A stretch of DNA of 5,308 bases from Clostridiales bacterium. Its GTDB lineage: Bacteria; Bacillota; Clostridia; Christensenellales; CAG-1252. Location: positions 1 to 5,308 of the forward strand of contig DMCI01000131.1 in NCBI GenBank assembly GCA_003445835.1. Direction: 5' to 3'. Shown one piece after another: positions 1 to 5,308 of this stretch (positions are counted from its first letter, which is position 1; each line of letters starts with the position of its first letter). Below the pieces are notes generated by a model. It was not told where the DNA came from. It did no database searches and was given only the letters and a program-made list of their open reading frames with translations. The position numbers were made by a program, and so were the translations under genes.

Positions 1-996
1 ATGCTTGAAAACTTCCTTTTTGAGGTCTGCGGCTGCAAAAAGGAGTGGAGCATGGAAGGCTTTATCGAAGCCTCGGTCAAGCGCTACAAGGAAAAATGCG
101 CGGGCAAAAGGGTGCTTCTCGCTTTGTCCGGCGGCGTGGATTCCTCGGTGGCGGCGGCTTTGATGCACAAGGCTGTCGGCGACAACTTGATCTGCGTCTT
201 CGTGGATCACGGTCTTCTCCGCAAGGGGGAGGGCGACCTCGTTGAAAACACCTTTAAGGGCAAGTTCGGTATGAACCTCGTCAGGGTCAACGCGGAGTCC
301 CGCTTCCTTCAAAAGCTTGCGGGCGTCACCGAGCCGGAAAAAAAGCGCAAGATCATCGGGGAGGAGTTTATCCGCGTCTTTGAGGAGCAAGGGCGCATCC
401 TCGGCAAGGTGGACTTCCTTTGTCAGGGAACCATTTACCCCGACGTCATTGAAAGCGGCAAAGGGGACGCCAGCACCATCAAGAGCCATCACAACGTGGG
501 CGGACTGCCTTCCGTCATTGATTTTGAGGAGATCGTCGAACCTCTCCGCGACCTGTTTAAGGACGAAGTACGCGCCGTCGGCTTGAAGCTCGGCTTGCCT
601 GCGGACCTCGTTTGGCGTCAACCCTTCCCGGGTCCCGGACTCGCCGTCAGGATCATCGGGGAGATCACCAAGGAGAAAGCAGACCTTTTGCGCGACGCGG
701 ACGCCATCTTCCGTGAGGAGATCAAGGCGGCGATGAAGGACGACGCCCCCAACCAGTATTTTGCCGTTCTCACCGATACCCGCAGCGTGGGTGTGATGGG
801 CGACGCCAGAAGCTACGGTTACGTGCTTGCTTTGCGCGCTGTGACCACGGACGACTTTATGACGGCGGATTGGACCAGGATCCCCTACGAAGCCTTGGAA
901 AGAGCCAGCAGCCGCATCACGTCCGAAGTCAGAGGCATCAACCGCGTGGTGTACGACGTGACCAGTAAGCCCCCTGCAACCGTCGAGTGGGAATAA
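1..996 (+). CDS. guaA: GMP synthase (glutamine-hydrolysing), ATP-pyrophosphatase and dimerisation domains; 5'-partial
   Basis: GuaA makes GMP from XMP, ATP and glutamine, the last step of de novo guanine nucleotide synthesis in the cytosol. The visible 331 residues start in the last strand/helix of the class I glutamine amidotransferase domain (NFLFEVCGC, residues 4-12) and then contain the whole synthetase part. The ATP-binding P-loop SGGVDSS is at 43-49, [10 protein letters not shown] at 68-77, and [10 protein letters not shown] at 161-170. [16 protein letters not shown] (206-221) opens the dimerisation domain, [12 protein letters not shown] is at 257-268, and the canonical C-terminus [19 protein letters not shown] ends at the stop. 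GuaA is normally about 510 residues, so about 180 residues carrying the Cys-His-Glu amidase triad lie left of the window. The ATG at base 1 is therefore almost certainly an internal Met. No frameshift or missing catalytic motif is seen. An intrinsic terminator follows 39 bases after the stop, so this is the last gene of its transcript. Confidence 0.97.
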   Translation: MLENFLFEVCGCKKEWSMEGFIEASVKRYKEKCAGKRVLLALSGGVDSSVAAALMHKAVGDNLICVFVDHGLLRKGEGDLVENTFKGKFGMNLVRVNAESRFLQKLAGVTEPEKKRKIIGEEFIRVFEEQGRILGKVDFLCQGTIYPDVIESGKGDASTIKSHHNVGGLPSVIDFEEIVEPLRDLFKDEVRAVGLKLGLPADLVWRQPFPGPGLAVRIIGEITKEKADLLRDADAIFREEIKAAMKDDAPNQYFAVLTDTRSVGVMGDARSYGYVLALRAVTTDDFMTADWTRIPYEALERASSRITSEVRGINRVVYDVTSKPPATVEWE

Positions 997-1035
997 GGGG
1001 TTTTGCTTGCAAGAACAACAAAAAAACAAGAGTAT

Positions 1036-1067
1036 AAAGATGGCAACGCGTTGCCATCTTTTGTTTT
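1036..1067 (+). terminator. Rho-independent terminator of guaA
   Basis: A perfect 11-bp stem is formed by AAAGATGGCAA (1036-1046) and TTGCCATCTTT (1051-1061), closed by a CGCG tetraloop. The T-rich tract TTTTGTTTT runs through about 1067. It starts 39 bases after the guaA TAA. A second, weaker stem follows (AAACCC at 1070-1075 with GGGTTT at 1090-1095) and might act as a backup, but it lacks a strong T-run directly after it. Confidence 0.9.
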
Positions 1068-1149
1068 ATAAACCCTTTATCGACAAAATGGGTTTGTTTG
1101 GAATAAAGCGAGTATTCGGAAAAGGAAAAAATTTGTTGTTTTTTTGTTT

Positions 1150-1205
1150 TCGTCCGTTTCCTCGCTCAGCGTACGCCGGTACGCCTATCGCTCGGAAACG
1201 AACGA
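1150..1205. repeat. Nested inverted repeat with internal direct repeats
   Basis: The outer arms TCGTCCGTTTCC (1150-1161) and GGAAACGAACGA (1194-1205) pair at 11 of 12 positions. An inner perfect stem GCGTAC (1169-1174) / GTACGC (1179-1184) closes a GCCG loop. The two stems are separated by unpaired tracts that each carry TCGCTC (1162-1167 and 1188-1193), so the element has direct repeats nested inside inverted repeats. It lies between two terminators that face each other, so neither neighbouring gene needs it in its mRNA. It is not a terminator itself: the T-run precedes the stem on the plus strand and becomes an A-run after it on the minus strand. It could be a REP- or MITE-like interspersed element, a protein-binding site, or a small structured RNA. 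Its identity is unknown. Confidence 0.6.
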
Positions 1206-1294
1206 TCTTCCCGCGCCTCCCCCTTATTCGACGAATTCGTTAAATGCTCTTTGAGCGTGAAATGCACCTGTAGCGCGTAGTTAGGAGTTTATAT

Positions 1295-1326
1295 AAAAAA
1301 AGCGGATCAGATCGATCCGCTTTTTT
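1295..1326 (-). terminator. Bidirectional Rho-independent terminator of the large minus-strand gene
   Basis: GCGGATC (1302-1308) pairs with GATCCGC (1314-1320) around an AGATC loop. Flanking A-run (1295-1301) and T-run (1321-1326) extend the stem to 13 bp and supply a U-tract in either direction. On the minus strand the hairpin starts about 15 bases after the TGA stop at 1344-1342. On the plus strand it would also stop any readthrough from guaA before it enters the minus-strand gene as antisense RNA. Confidence 0.9.
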
Positions 1327-1341
1327 ATTAAGTTTATCTTA

Positions 1342-1584
1342 TCAAAGGATGCCGATGCTATTGGATTCGTCGAGGATGGCGAAGTTGCCATCCACTTTAT
1401 ACGCCTCATAAAACTCATTGTTATAGACGCAATAGTAGTTATTATATGTGTTCTCATATTCGCCAAAGAGGGTAAGTTCCGCTTGGTCAATGTTGCTCCA
1501 GTCGTACTCTCCTTGGGCGGAGTATACGACGCCGATCTCGTCCGTATATGCGCGGAAGACCAGGGTGTACGTTATGGGCGTTGC
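1342..1584 (-). repeat. C-terminal degenerate third copy of the sub-module
   Basis: Residues about 1231-1310 begin ATPITYTLVFRAYTD and continue QGEYDWSNIDQAELTLFGEY. This echoes the second sub-module of copy B (MPITQTYTLSFNFVED ... YEGKYDTAEELP). Only one sub-module is present, after which the protein ends in Tyr/Asn-rich text (NTYNNYYCVYNNEFYEAY) and a short tail. It looks like a terminal cap or the remnant of a further copy, without a sorting signal. The match is by eye and weaker than that between copies A and B. Confidence 0.55.
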
Positions 1585-4500
1585 AAAACTTTCGTCGTCC
1601 TGCACGAAGTACCCGATGCACCAAGGTTCCCCTGCTTCCAAGGGGGTCAAAGTATGGGCGGTCTCGTCCGCGGCGTAGGGCTTCGGCGTGCCGTCTGCTT
1701 TGCCGAACTTGACGATATCGGATCCGCTCCCAATCCACCCCAGATCATCGGCGAGCACAATGATGCCCGCGTCCTCTGCGAATCGGTTATTCATATGCGC
1801 GATCTCTTTTGCGGTATATGCCTCGGGGTCAAAGGTCCAAACGTCTCCGATCCATCCGTTGCCATCGTGCGTCAGCAGGTAGGTGGCGTCGTCTTCCGTT
1901 ACAGTAAACCAATCGCCGTATTGAGAAAGGTAGATCTCCTCACGGTTAAGCATCCAGGAAAGTCCCACGGTAGTGCAGATTTGGTAGTTCGTTCTGTACC
2001 AACCGCCCTCGACCAAATAGTAATCCGCTTCGGTGGGGTTCTCCTTTGCAAGAACGGTTGTGATCTCGGCATAAGTCAAAGGCGCTATCCTTCCCTCTCT
2101 ATTAAATGCGTACAGCTTCTTTTCGTTGCTGTTATAAACCGTCGTAAAGAGGTAAGTCGTCGTGTACCAGTTGCCCTCGCCGTCCTTTTCGTAATCGTAG
2201 GTGTAGTAGCAGATCCTTTCGGAATCGGAAGAAATGGGTTTCCATTCGTCGCCATCCAAATAGAGTGTGTACGACCAGTTTTCTTGGTGGGCGCCCCAGG
2301 CGATCATTTTTGCGTCTTCTTCGTAGAACCAGTTTATCGGGAGAGGCGTTGCCTTCACGTCGTAAAGGGTCTCCTCCGTGACCGGGTCCGTAAACATAAA
2401 GCAGATGCGGTTATCGTCTTGTGTGAACAACCCTATGGTCATTGTCGAGGGGGCTCCGGGCATGGGGATCAAAGCGTACAAGTCGCCGTAATCCATGCTC
2501 AAAACAATGCTGTTTTCGTTGGTTTTGAAGTATTTGGGGTCGCTGTATCTCGGTTCCAACGTGATCTTGTTGTCATTTTGCGACCAGTCACCTGCCCAAT
2601 AGGCGATGATGGGGAGCTCCTCCGCCGTGTCGTACTTGCCTTCGTATTGGAAGACGTAGTAGCTATCCTTGTCGTCATCCTCCACGAAATTGAAGGAAAG
2701 GGTGTATGTTTGGGTGATGGGCATATCGTTTTCGTCCATGTCGACGATAACTTCGTCATAAGCGAGATATCTTACCTCGCCTAGGTTGTGGGGCTCAATG
2801 ACCCCCGTATCGCGATCTAGGTCAAAGATGACCATTTCATCAAAATCGGGGTCAGCTGTCTCGGAGATCCAAACGACGGTGTTTTGAGCGCAACTCGCGA
2901 AGTAGAACTTGGAGGGGATACTCCCTTCCAATTCATCTATATCGTAGATGCCGTCGTAGACGAAGCAGCGGTCGATATTGTCCTCCCGTGCATTCATCGA
3001 ATTGAAGGAGTAGGTGGCGTTGCCTTTCACGTCGTGATAGACGTACAAAGGCGTGCCGGTGCAAACGGTGGTTTCATGCCCGTCAATGACGATCTCGATC
3101 TGCAGGTCATCAATGTCAAAGACCAAGGTGTCGGAGTGGTATCCGGTCCACACCCAATACACGTAATCGTATGGATCGATGATCCCGTAATGGTCGAGCA
3201 ATTCCAGCTCCATATGCGCAAGTTGCTTTGCGGTATACTCTTTGCCGTCAAAGGCGTTGGCGTTGCCACCGGAGGGGGTTTGCGAAAAGAGGAAGTAATC
3301 TTCACCGTTGTAGCTGAAGTGGAACCAGTCGCCGACGGGGCCGACGCCGAAATCATAGCTGTCAAGATAGAAGAGACTCGCGCCGGTATCTGCGGATTCT
3401 ATAGCGAAGTTGGAATAGTTATACGTCCATCCACCGCCGCAGAAGTAATCTTCACCCACTACGGAATTTTTGTCCGTAAGGATGGCGACGATCTCGGCGT
3501 AGCTGAGGGGAGCCATGCCCTCGGTCACAAAGTAGTAATAGCATCTACCGCTTTCGACGTTTATGAAAACGTAGGTCGTCGTATGCCAATCCTCGTTCTC
3601 GTCCAACCAATAGAGGTAGGTATAATGGCAGACGTCTGCAAACTCTCCCCACTCACCCGCGCTGCCGACGGGGACCCATTCGTCGCCCTCTTTGTAGAAG
3701 GAGCAGTACCAACTCATCCTAGCTCCTCTCAAGCCGTCATGCCCGACAGCAAGGATCTCGGCGTCTTCGTCGTAAGCCCACATCAACGGCTCGGAGGTAA
3801 GAGCGGTCGCGCCGTCTAAGATATCCTTCAAAGTGATCGCGCCTTCAAAGATATAAAGATTGCGCTGCCCGTGTTGCTTGAAGAAGGCGTAGGTCTCGCT
3901 GATGGGATCGGGCTCCTTGCCTCCTCTGAGCTCGGAGTCGGGAGTGAAGGTCATGGTGATCAAGGCGAAGAGCTCGCCGTAGTCGATGCGGAGCAGGATA
4001 TCTTCGGGATCTTCGCTCACTTTGTAGTATTCTTTACTGCCGCTAAGCGGGAAGAAGGTGATCTCGTCGTCCTTCATTTTCCAAGTGCCTTCTAAATACC
4101 AGCCACGGTTCGGGATCTCGTCGACGGTGCGATATTCTTCCTCGAAGGAGAAGACAACGCGACTGCCGTTCTTGACCGCAAAGACAAAGGTGGTGTATCC
4201 CACGGATTTGAGGAAGTGGGATTCTTTGCAGAAGAGATATTTGACCTCACCGAGAGAGAAGGGGACGATGGTGCCCGCGTCTTTGTCAAAATCAAAGTAG
4301 ATCCTGCGTTCGGTATCGTATTGGGCGTCTTTGTCCGGGCTGACCCACAACGCGGAGTCAAAATCACAATCATAATCGAGGTAGTAACTCTCCGTGACGC
4401 CAAGGTCCGCCAGTTCCGCTGCGGTGTGGATGCCGTCGTAGAGCAGGCAGATGGTGGGATCTTCGTCCGCGCTTTGTGCGTTGAAGGAGTAGGTGACGTC

Positions 4501-5308
4501 GTTTTCCGTATCTTGGTAAACAAAGACCGGTACGCCGCCCGTCAAGGTCAAAGTGCAGTAAACGGTAGAGGGCAGATAATGCGCGTTTTCCAAAATGGCT
4601 TTGACGTCGTAGGTGCCCACTTGCATCGGGAGGTCCGTGGTGTATAAGCTATTGTCGGCGCCTTGGGGCTTGTGGTAGATGGTGACGTCGTTATCGCATC
4701 CTACGCCGCTCAAACGATAGGGCATAACGTAGGTCGGACGAGAGGAGTATTTGTCGAATTCACCGATGAAGCGGGTGTATTCGGACTGCCCGAACCAAAA
4801 CTCGCCGGCGCTCGCCGTGATCCTTCTGATCTCAAACTCCTTGGTAGCGTAGGCTTCGTTGTGCCATTCCGTCGCCGCCAGGATCAGCTTGCAGACGTAT
4901 TGTCCGGGCTCTGTCGGCGCGGTATTCACGTAAGCGCTGTCCGGCTCGCTTGCCTTCTTGAACTTCAAGGAAATGCTCGCGGAACCGTCGTAAGCGGGGC
5001 TGAAGGAGAAGTCGCTTGCCGAGAAGGAGGAAACACCGCCCACGGGATTGCCGTCGTAATCCTTGCTGAGATCCTTGTAGATGGTGACTTGGGGGGTGCC
5101 CTTTCTCATTGAGACGAAGACGTATCTACCGTAATAAGAATTGTGGTTGGCGTCGCCGTCGGTAGATGCCGTCGCCGTAAGTGTGTTGTTTTGCGAAGAG
5201 GGGGTAGGCAACTCGGTGGTGTTCGGGTTCGGATCGTACCAATTCCAATGCGCGGGAAGAGTTACGTCTTTCAATTTTTTGCCGGGATAGTAGTCTACGT
5301 AGATGATA
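1342..5308 (-). CDS. Giant acidic repeat protein with N-terminal Ig-like (MBG/YDG-type) modules, probably exported; 5'-partial
   Basis: One uninterrupted frame runs from the right edge to tandem stops TGA-TAA, giving at least 1,321 residues. The first in-window start is a TTG at 5274, but the frame continues open upstream (IIYVDYYPGKKLKDVTLP) as Ig-module sequence, so the true start, any signal peptide and possibly more modules lie outside. Numbering from that TTG, residues 1-247 are Ig-like/MBG-type modules. Residues 248-740 and 741-about 1190 are two copies of a long unit, and about 1231-1310 is a degenerate third copy. The protein is strikingly acidic and aromatic: residues 801-900 hold 26 Asp/Glu against 4 Lys/Arg. 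The C-terminus (DESNSIGIL) has no LPXTG signal, membrane helix or obvious cell-wall-binding repeat, so any anchor must be N-terminal, or the protein is secreted. A surface, adhesion or matrix role is inferred only from the architecture. No catalytic motif was recognised and the function is unknown. Confidence 0.85.
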   Translation of the reverse strand, partial: IIYVDYYPGKKLKDVTLPAHWNWYDPNPNTTELPTPSSQNNTLTATASTDGDANHNSYYGRYVFVSMRKGTPQVTIYKDLSKDYDGNPVGGVSSFSASDFSFSPAYDGSASISLKFKKASEPDSAYVNTAPTEPGQYVCKLILAATEWHNEAYATKEFEIRRITASAGEFWFGQSEYTRFIGEFDKYSSRPTYVMPYRLSGVGCDNDVTIYHKPQGADNSLYTTDLPMQVGTYDVKAILENAHYLPSTVYCTLTLTGGVPVFVYQDTENDVTYSFNAQSADEDPTICLLYDGIHTAAELADLGVTESYYLDYDCDFDSALWVSPDKDAQYDTERRIYFDFDKDAGTIVPFSLGEVKYLFCKESHFLKSVGYTTFVFAVKNGSRVVFSFEEEYRTVDEIPNRGWYLEGTWKMKDDEITFFPLSGSKEYYKVSEDPEDILLRIDYGELFALITMTFTPDSELRGGKEPDPISETYAFFKQHGQRNLYIFEGAITLKDILDGATALTSEPLMWAYDEDAEILAVGHDGLRGARMSWYCSFYKEGDEWVPVGSAGEWGEFADVCHYTYLYWLDENEDWHTTTYVFINVESGRCYYYFVTEGMAPLSYAEIVAILTDKNSVVGEDYFCGGGWTYNYSNFAIESADTGASLFYLDSYDFGVGPVGDWFHFSYNGEDYFLFSQTPSGGNANAFDGKEYTAKQLAHMELELLDHYGIIDPYDYVYWVWTGYHSDTLVFDIDDLQIEIVIDGHETTVCTGTPLYVYHDVKGNATYSFNSMNAREDNIDRCFVYDGIYDIDELEGSIPSKFYFASCAQNTVVWISETADPDFDEMVIFDLDRDTGVIEPHNLGEVRYLAYDEVIVDMDENDMPITQTYTLSFNFVEDDDKDSYYVFQYEGKYDTAEELPIIAYWAGDWSQNDNKITLEPRYSDPKYFKTNENSIVLSMDYGDLYALIPMPGAPSTMTIGLFTQDDNRICFMFTDPVTEETLYDVKATPLPINWFYEEDAKMIAWGAHQENWSYTLYLDGDEWKPISSDSERICYYTYDYEKDGEGNWYTTTYLFTTVYNSNEKKLYAFNREGRIAPLTYAEITTVLAKENPTEADYYLVEGGWYRTNYQICTTVGLSWMLNREEIYLSQYGDWFTVTEDDATYLLTHDGNGWIGDVWTFDPEAYTAKEIAHMNNRFAEDAGIIVLADDLGWIGSGSDIVKFGKADGTPKPYAADETAHTLTPLEAGEPWCIGYFVQDDESFATPITYTLVFRAYTDEIGVVYSAQGEYDWSNIDQAELTLFGEYENTYNNYYCVYNNEFYEAYKVDGNFAILDESNSIGIL
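1705..3054 (-). repeat. Long protein repeat unit, copy B (about 450 residues)
   Basis: Residues 741-about 1190 of the large protein are the second copy, in register with copy A from TPLYVYHD to the end-of-unit text TAKEIAHM...DAGII and on through W-I-G-S-G-S-D-I-V-K-F, which matches W-T-G-Y-H-S-D-T-L-V-F in A. It is shorter than A, mostly through small deletions in the central part. It keeps the Asp-rich FDLDRD loop (817-822), and the cysteines at 770 and 795 occupy the same alignment positions as 276 and 303 of copy A. The next linker (about 1191-1230) is rich in Pro, Ala and Thr, unlike the rest. Confidence 0.85.
3055..4533 (-). repeat. Long protein repeat unit, copy A (493 residues)
   Basis: Residues 248-740 of the large protein align end to end with the unit that follows. 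Matching landmarks (A versus B) are VPVFVYQD/TPLYVYHD, TYSFNAQ/TYSFNSM, FDFDKDAGTIVPFSLGEVKY/FDLDRDTGVIEPHNLGEVRY, GTWKMKDDEITF/GDWSQNDNKITL, DYGELFALI/DYGDLYALI, EGDEWVPV/DGDEWKPI, WHTTTYVF/WYTTTYLF, APLSYAEIVAIL/APLTYAEITTVL, GDWF/GDWF, and EYTAKQLAHM/AYTAKEIAHM. The DNA is largely diverged, but TTGAAGGAGTAGGTG at 4481-4495 recurs exactly at 3002-3016, 1,479 bases (493 codons) away. This copy has the longer inserts, for example in its middle third. Known families were not recognised; the GTW...ITF text only loosely resembles small beta-barrel (lipocalin-like) modules. Confidence 0.85.
4534..5308 (-). other. Tandem Ig-like / MBG-YDG-type domain region of the large protein
   Basis: Just upstream of and including residues 1-55, the text PGKKLKDVTLPAHWNWYDP followed by NNTLTATAS matches the C-terminal half of the module commonly seen as G-x-x-L-x-D-V-x-L-P-x-x-W-x-W-x-D in Firmicute surface proteins. 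Residues 58-150 form a full module with KDYDGNPV (71-78) and APTEPGQYVCKL (119-130), the hallmark YDG opening and P-G-x-Y closing strand. Residues 151-247 form a more divergent module closing with QVGTYDVKAILENAHYL (218-234). Such modules are usually spacers in secreted or surface proteins. The family assignment is from remembered motif patterns, not a profile search. Confidence 0.7.

Larger units (their letters stand above)
997..1341. other. Convergent intergenic region without a supported gene
   Basis: This 345-base gap separates two converging stop codons. It contains the guaA terminator, an AT-rich stretch with T/A runs (about 1125-1150), a nested inverted repeat (about 1150-1205), a 10-bp palindrome ACGAATTCGT at 1231-1240, a tiny GCTC-TTT-GAGC hairpin at 1246-1256, and the terminator of the minus-strand gene. 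I see no tRNA cloverleaf, no convincing promoter pair and no open frame with a ribosome binding site. A 78-codon open frame starting at a TTG (1007) runs straight through the terminator and the inverted repeat, and I do not regard it as a gene. Confidence 0.75.

Noticed and set aside
1..3. ATG at base 1 as the true start of a split, archaeal-type GMP synthase subunit
   Set aside because: The first residues (NFLFEVCGC) belong to the C-terminal end of the glutamine amidotransferase domain, so the gene almost certainly continues to the left as a normal fused GuaA.
1070..1095. AAACCC/GGGTTT stem as an independent terminator or riboswitch part
   Set aside because: The stem is short with a 14-base loop, no following T-tract, and no conserved riboswitch motifs around it. 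At most it is a backup structure to the guaA terminator.
1007..1243. A 78-codon frame in the intergenic gap starting at a TTG
   Set aside because: It starts 10 bases after the guaA stop, reads through the intrinsic terminator and the nested inverted repeat, and gives a basic, Phe-rich translation of T-runs with no domain.
1281..1490. A 69-codon minus-strand frame overlapping the terminator and the 3' end of the large gene
   Set aside because: It is out of frame with the large gene, crosses the terminator hairpin, and has no start signal or recognisable content.
1483..2784. A 433-codon plus-strand open frame antisense to the large gene
   Set aside because: It has no recognisable domain, a repetitive Val/Arg-rich translation and no ribosome binding site. 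It lies wholly opposite a frame whose duplicated, conserved protein repeats prove it is the coding one. Its openness follows from the codon bias of the minus-strand gene.
2884..3819. A 311-codon plus-strand open frame antisense to the large gene
   Set aside because: It has the same features as the antisense frame at 1483-2784: its Val/Gly/Ile-rich text mirrors Asp/Tyr/Thr codons on the other strand, with no family signature.
1705..4533. Reading the long repeats as a CRISPR array or recent DNA tandem duplication
   Set aside because: The units are 493 codons long, remain in frame, and are conserved mainly at protein level with only short identical DNA stretches, so this is an old intragenic duplication.

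Overview
The window holds two convergent genes, both cut by the window edges, with about 345 bases of non-coding DNA between them. On the left, reading right, is the 3' two-thirds of guaA (GMP synthase), which is very well conserved. On the right, reading left, is the C-terminal 1,321 or more residues of a very large, acidic, Tyr/Trp-rich repeat protein. It is probably exported to the cell surface, and I cannot assign it to a named family beyond its Ig-like (MBG/YDG-type) part.

Organism: the likely source is a low-to-mid GC Firmicute, most plausibly an uncultured or gut-type member of Clostridia/Eubacteriales. Three things suggest this: the GuaA wording around its domain junction (NFLFEVCGC, then a Trp-Ser-Met-Glu linker), the compact hairpin-plus-T-run terminators, and a giant protein that starts with tandem YDG/MBG-like Ig modules. 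This is inference from style, not a database match.

Layout: guaA ends at 996 and is followed by a perfect-stem intrinsic terminator (1036-1067). The middle of the gap holds a compact nested inverted repeat (about 1150-1205) that neither gene explains. A second, bidirectional terminator (1295-1326) closes the large minus-strand gene, which ends in tandem stops TGA-TAA at 1344-1339. From 1342 to the right edge everything is one open minus-strand frame. The real start lies beyond 5308, because the frame stays open through the edge and the apparent TTG start at 5274 sits inside an Ig-like module.

Inside the large protein, from N to C terminus, there is the tail of one Ig-like module, two further Ig/MBG-like modules, two copies of a 493-residue unit, and a short degenerate third copy at the C terminus. 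Each 493-residue unit is itself built from about five sub-modules of roughly 100 residues, each marked by aromatic beta-strand text and a Thr-x-x-Glu-Leu/Ile motif. The double-layered repeat, a cysteine pair conserved between copies, and a conserved Asp-rich loop are the most unusual content here. The two genes share no evident functional link. Their convergent layout with back-to-back terminators means they are separate transcription units.
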